Source: Sambucus nigra (Eukaryota; Streptophyta; Magnoliopsida; Dipsacales; Adoxaceae). From it: a DNA stretch of 64,000 nt. The translations under genes and the position numbers were made by a program. This document shows, one piece after another, positions 58,715-64,000 of this stretch. Numbering within the stretch: position 1 is the stretch's first letter; each line of letters starts with the position of its first letter. Under the pieces are notes generated by a model, which was given only the letters and a program-made list of their open reading frames with translations, ran no database searches and was not told the DNA's origin. The stretch lies in assembly GCA_949130495.1 (NCBI GenBank), contig OX422214.1, positions 255,630,187 to 255,694,186 of the forward strand. Direction: 5' to 3'.

Positions 58715-61043
58715 TGTGATAACCCGAATATAATTTTGATAAATTATATTTAAATCACGTTTATATTATGTGATATGAATAATGTATTATTATTATATCT
58801 AATATTAAGTACTTATGTTTAGTCTAATCCTACTTTCATAAATCATGAAATGTCGAGTTATGTACGAACACAAGATTTGGTTATTTTCGATAGAAATGTT
58901 CCTGTTTAAGACTAGTTTTGACCATTGTAACATTACAATTGACTTGAGGTGAAAACTACATAGTTGTATACATGTGAGTTAGGGTCGTAACACGACAAAC
59001 GGTGCATCAAACGGATGCTCGAGGAAGAAGTTAGGTTGAAATTACGAGAAGGGGCAAATATGTCAATTCCCTTCAGTGGTAAATTGTCTTTTATTAAACC
59101 AAATGGTTTAATTTGATTGGTTGGCTTGGGAGGCAGCCTTGTACGAGCTTATACCCTTGAAATATACTTATCCTTCAGCCAAAACCATCCATGAAAGGGT
59201 TTTAAGCTTAGGGAAAGAGAAAGTAGAAGTTAAGGAAGAAAAGTAAGGAGAAAAAGTGTAGAAAAATCCGTAGAAATTACGTAAAAAGCCCTGAAGGTAA
59301 TCCTAATTGTAATTCTTGTTATTTATCTTATATTACTGATTTACATGATATAAATCATCATAAGTTTACGACAGTTTCAGCCCTTTATATATATGTATGG
59401 TTAGATGCAAGCTTATGTTAAGTTGAGTGTAGAAACCCTTAAAATTGCTTTGTGTTGAAACCCCTTGTATTCAAATCTGCATATCTCTTTGTGTCATTAC
59501 TGGAATTGAGAAATTCCAATTGTAAATGAATGTATACTCATATATGCATATAATATCTGAAAATTAGAATTTATCTCCTTGTGGTTAGGCCGTAATGATG
59601 ATTTCAAGTTGGTACATTGTTGCTGTTTGTATACTTGATTTCGGTATGCCCTGAGTTTGGTCAAGATTTTGAGATAGCAAATGAAGACCAAATATTATGA
59701 AACTTTAATTCTTTACTATTAAGTATGTCTACTGAAAGTGTGCTGAAAATCATAGAAAGTTATCGCGTATAAAAATTATGAAAATTCTGGGAATTCGAAG
59801 GATCAATAGAGGAGCTTGTAGGGCAGATTTCTTGTGTTCTAGAGAAACGGTCATAACTTGCCCTAGGAAGCTTGAAAAATTACACCGTCACTTGTACCGA
59901 TAATATATTCATATATGTTTTCATATTGATAAGGTTGGACCCCTGAATTTATACAATTTATAAATATAGGATGGTTAAGTATGTATGACAATAATTTCAG
60001 GCCATATTGGATACCCCTTGAATGAATGTTTGTATTTCGTCCTTACGAAGGGTACTTTGAGTTCATGTTTCATGTGTATATACATTGACAAGTATAATTT
60101 CATATTTACTTGACTTTGGTTATAAATTACTTATAAGTTATTTCTTACGGTTGAATGTTCGTAACTTTATCAACATGTATATCATTGTTTTGCCTTTACC
60201 TATGTTTTATGGAATGTGACTTAATTGGAATTATATTGTTGATGTATAGTCATGGAAAGTTAAATAATTATGTTAGGATAATATTTATTAATGAGTTTCA
60301 GTACTGATCTAGTTGGATTGACAGGTGTAAGGTCTAATAAACCCAGTTCAGCTCCACCAGAAGGAAACTTGGATACGTAGTTGACAACCCAAGGTGAGTG
60401 TACTCACTGGAATGATGTATTTGTATACTGTTACAAATGTGATCATAATGTTATGAATATAAAATTGTTCATTTCGGTTTATCGAAATGAGGGGTTACTC
60501 CTCGACCAGGAATGGGGGAGATTTGTCTATTAATGACAAGGGGTTACTCCTCGACCAGGAATGGGGCAGAATTGTCTATTTAGATAGGATATGTGAATCA
60601 TGATTCGGAAAAGTTGGTCACTCATTATGAATGAGCAGGATAAGTTAATACATAATTATATGGACATGATTTATTGCATTTAAATTCATGCAATAGTATA
60701 GTAGTGATACATTCACTGTGCTATTTTGCTCATGATTCCTATGTTCACATTTTTCAGGAAATGCGATGTCACTGCCAAATCTAGGAGGTCGGGTTAGGTT
60801 AGCCAGGAATGGGAGAAATAATGATTTTGTGTAAATGTAAATGATGTAATTAAGTTAACTTATCCTTTAAGAAAGTTTTATGGGCATGACTACTTTGATG
60901 TGGTAAAAAGGTTTTCAGTTATATGGATTTACAATGATGACTCTGAAATCAAAACTCGTGTTTATGGTTTGGTTAGATTAATTATGGTTTGACTCACTTT
61001 GACTTCCAGAATTAATTATAAGTAATTGGGTTGGGGTGTGTCA
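58715..61043 (+). repeat. 5' LTR of element 5
   Basis: Starts TGTGATAACCCG and ends GGTGTGTCA. A tandem duplication of about 49 bases (ggggttactcctcgaccagg..., starting at 60491 and 60540) lies inside, with a partial third copy near 60805. Confidence 0.85.
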
Positions 61044-61048
61044 TCTTT

Positions 61049-61060
61049 TGGTATCAGAGC
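61049..61060 (+). promoter_or_regulatory. Primer-binding site of element 5
   Basis: TGGTATCAGAGC, a perfect initiator tRNA-Met complement, five bases after the LTR end. Confidence 0.95.
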
Positions 61061-61255
61061 CTAGGTTTTAGAGGTTCTGGAGTGAGAAGAGTCTAGATTT
61101 GGCAGTGAATGTCAGAAATATATTTTATTTGATACTAACGATCATGTTAAGAAAGATATGTATATCTGCATGTTGTTATATCTTTGATTCATTTCAGATA
61201 TAAGAGAATGGAATGAGGGAATGTTAATGAGAGAATAGAAGATGAGGCTTCAAAT

Positions 61256-63232
61256 ATGGCAGCGGAAGCAGAGGTTGAACAACCTGTTCATGGATATGTA
61301 GAACCTGACCCGGAACAATTGACAGACATGCAAAAATTGGCACGTGCTATGACTTTAATGGCAGAGCAGCAAGCTAGATTTATGGCTCAGATGGAAGCAC
61401 AACAGGCCAGGCAACTGGAGGCACAAGCATTGGCCAGGACTCAGGAGGTTATACACCAGGAAGAAAGGAGTACTTCACATGAGAAATTTATTAAAATGAA
61501 TCCACCCCCATTTGAAGGAGCAGTTGATCCAGCAGAGGTAGAAGTCTGGGTTAAAGAGATTGAAATTATTTTTGGGGTAATGAGAATGCCTGACAATCAA
61601 CGAGTGACCTTGGCGACGTATATGCTAAGAGGAGAGGCTAAGTACTGGTGGGATGCCACAAAACATTTGTTGATTACTCCAGGAGGTGGGAATGTGATCT
61701 CATGGGATGCTTTTGTTAAAGCCTTGTATGATAAGTATTTTCCTCCGATGTATCAAAAACAAAAGGAGAAAGAATATTTCCTGTTAAATCAGGGGAGTAT
61801 GACAGTTAGAGAATACGAAGCTAAACTTACAGCTTTATCTCGATTTGCTTCGAGGTTTATACGGAATGAGGAAGATATGTGCAGTCGATTTCTCGATGGG
61901 CTTGAGTTAGTCATTAAATCACAGTTGTCGGCTTTAGAGACTGTTAATTATTCAACCTTGGTGAACAAAGCCATGTTGGTAGAAAGGGACGTGAATGAAG
62001 CTAGAGGGAATCGAGAACGAGGTGTAAAGAGAAGTAGATTTGATCCAAATTATCAAAAGAGTAGTGGTACAGAATATTCGAGGTTTGGAGGGCAGAAATT
62101 CCAACAGGGTAGAGGTGGAAGTAGTTTGCAAAGGGGTGAGGCTAGTGGTGGAAGAGGTTCAGGAGTTTCAGCACAAGGAGATGCTAATGTTTGTTTCTTT
62201 TGTGGGTCATCGGGTCATATAAAGAGAAATTGCCCAAAGTTACTGAATATAGAATGTTTCAACTGTCACCAAAAGGGTCATCTGAGAAAGAATTGTCCTA
62301 TGTGGGCAAGAACAGTTTCGGTCAGTAGTGTGGGGCCTCATAAAGGATCTTCTCCAGGCAGTGCCACCAGGGGGAGAGGTACAGAACAAGCAACTAGATC
62401 GAGGGCAGGAGGAAGAGTTTTTGCGATGACGTTACAAGATGCCCATGCTACCCCGGAAGTGGTTACAGGTAAACTTTCTATTGCAAACAAAGATTTATAT
62501 GCACTCATTGATCCTCGATCTACGCATTCATTTATGGCATTACATATTATTTCATACTTGGGTAGACCATGTTCATTTCTCAATTGTGCCTTATATATTT
62601 CTACCCCAATGGAAAGTGTGATTCTGGTTGAGCATGTTTATAAAAATTGTGTCTTACGAATGGGTGAGCGAGATTTCTATGTTGATTTGATATCGTTGGC
62701 CATTCGAGATTTTGATATTATATTGGGGATGGATTGGTTATCATCATACCATGTTTCCATTGATTTTTTTCGCAAAGAAGTTACATTTCATTTGGCAGGT
62801 GAACCCGAGTTCCAATTTACAGGGGAAAGGAATGTTGTCCCTACTTGTCTCATCTCAGCAATTAAGAGCAGAAAGTTATTGAGTAAGGGTTGTACAGGGT
62901 ATTTAGCGTATGTGGTTGATGTTAGTAAGGAAGCACTTAAAGTTGAAGATATACCAGTGGTTAGAGAGTTTTCTGATGTCTTCCTAGAGGAATTGCCAGG
63001 ATTGCCACCCGATAGGGAAGTAGAGTTTTCTATTGAATTAACTCCAGGTACTGGTCCAATTTATCTTTCTCCATATAGAATGGCACCAGCGGAGTTGAAA
63101 GAATTAAAAGTGCAATTACAAGATCTGATAAGCAGAGGTTTCATTCGGCCTTGTGTTTCACCATGGGGAGCACCAGTGTTATTTGTGAAAAAGAAAGATG
63201 GGACAATGCGATTATGTATTGATTATCGGTAG
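61256..63232 (+). CDS. Gag-protease-RT polyprotein of element 5 (first open part)
   Basis: 658 residues from the first ATG after the leader. A Gln/Ala-rich helical N-terminus is followed by the retrotrans_gag capsid domain (about residues 80-245; [29 protein letters not shown]). A basic Gly-rich linker leads to two CCHC knuckles, [14 protein letters not shown] (about 312) and [14 protein letters not shown] (about 334). The protease near residue 415 reads [11 protein letters not shown], where the usual third active-site residue Gly is Arg. The domain ends with [11 protein letters not shown] starts near 560 ([35 protein letters not shown]). The frame ends at TAG where relatives have Glu of the RELNK motif. 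Confidence 0.93.
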
Positions 63233-64000
63233 TTGAATAAGGTGACCATTAGAAATAAGTACCCTCTACCTCGTATCGATGACTTGTTTTACCAATTACA
63301 GGGGGCCACTGTATTTTCTAAGATTGATTTGAGATCGGGTTACCACCAACTGAAAGTGAAGGATTGTGATATTTCCAAAACAGCTTTTCGGACTCGATAT
63401 GGGCACTATGAGTTTTGGGTGATGCCTTTTGGATTGACTAATGCTCCGGCAGTTTTTATGGATTTGATGAACCGGGTATTCCACCCTTTCATTGATTCAT
63501 TTGTGATAGTATTCATAGATGATGTGTTGATTTACTCGCATAGCATGGAGAAACATGAGAAACATTTGAGACTCGTATTGCAGATTTTGAGAGAGAAGAA
63601 ATTATTTGCTAAATTCAGCAAGTGTGAGTTTTGGTTGAATGAAATTGTGTTTTTAGGGCACGTTGTCTCGGGAGATGGGATATATGTTGATCCAAGGAAG
63701 GTGGAAGCAATTGTTGAATGGGAGAGTCCTAAGAATGTGACAGAAATTAGGAGTTTCCTAGGATTTGCAGGTTACTATCGCAGATTCATTAAGGGATTTT
63801 CAGCAATAGCATTACCATTGACAAAGTTGACCCGTAAAGAAGTGAAGTTTGTGTGGGATGAAGAATGCGAAAGGAGTTGTAAAGAATTAAAGAAGCGGTT
63901 GGTTTCAGCCCCTATACTTGCTATTCCATGTGGGAATGAGTCTTTTGTGATCTATACAGACGCTTTATTTCAGGGGTTAGGATGTGTTCTTATGCAGAAT
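63233..64000 (+). pseudogene. Element 5 RT and RNase H start, after the nonsense codon
   Basis: The same frame continues without any further stop to the window edge: [18 protein letters not shown], the catalytic box [44 protein letters not shown], and then RNase H beginning [17 protein letters not shown]. One G to T change is enough to explain the stop at 63230. Confidence 0.92.

Larger units (their letters stand above)
58715..64000 (+). mobile_element. Ty3/gypsy element 5, nearly intact, truncated by window end
   Basis: A 2.3-kb LTR, a perfect primer-binding site and a Gag-Pol frame that runs to the window edge with a single stop. The polyprotein is chromovirus-like. No clustered TCGTTCGAACGA motif was seen in its LTR, unlike the other elements. 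Confidence 0.9.

Noticed and set aside
61049..61060. tRNA gene fragment
   Set aside because: The tRNA-Met-like sequence is only the 12-base primer-binding site following an LTR; no cloverleaf surrounds it. The same holds for the other primer-binding sites.

Overview
This is plant nuclear DNA made almost entirely of transposable elements. I see no ordinary host gene, tRNA, rRNA or CRISPR array. The plant assignment rests on plant-type LTR retrotransposons (chromoviral Tekay/Del-like and Tat-like Ty3/gypsy, Sirevirus-like Ty1/copia), a CACTA (En/Spm) DNA transposon with TNP2 and Ptta/En/Spm-type genes, and a fragment of the plastid gene psbJ. The species cannot be named from the sequence.

The window reads as a nest of insertions. 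The outermost recognisable host is a decayed Tat-lineage Ty3/gypsy element, now in three pieces: RT-RNase H (6981-7660), RNase H-integrase (44184-45663), and the integrase C-terminus with its 3' region (50943-about 53613). On its left lies a largely non-coding LTR element (1-6980). A copia element (element 1, 7661-44183) splits the Tat polyprotein. It is split by a Sirevirus-like copia element (element 2, 10913-41911). A CACTA transposon (16056-37655) interrupts the RT of element 2. A tandem repeat array inside the CACTA was invaded by a Tekay-like gypsy element, which now has the structure truncated internal - LTR - internal - LTR (16628-29046, minus strand).

Further right, a gag-only copia element (element 4, 45664-50937, minus strand) with a perfect TCCAT target duplication interrupts the Tat integrase. 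A second gag-only relative (element 3, from 53614) is cut by a nearly intact gypsy element (element 5, from 58715), which runs off the window end with gag, protease and RT readable apart from one nonsense codon.

Observations most worth following: (i) a psbJ fragment sits exactly at a deletion junction inside element 1; (ii) a palindrome with core TCGTTCGAACGA, and decayed forms of it, is clustered in LTRs or 3' regions of six elements from both LTR superfamilies; (iii) the two gag-only copia elements share one Gag C-terminus, so the missing pol looks like a family trait; (iv) both Tekay internal copies share the same Gag capsid deletion, zinc-knuckle stop and G7 frameshift; (v) the CACTA carries an inverted duplication of about 500 bp centred near 30491.

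The elements do not form a pathway. Autonomous-looking relatives (elements 1 and 2) could have supplied enzymes in trans to the gag-only ones, but that is inference. Nearly all reading frames are broken.
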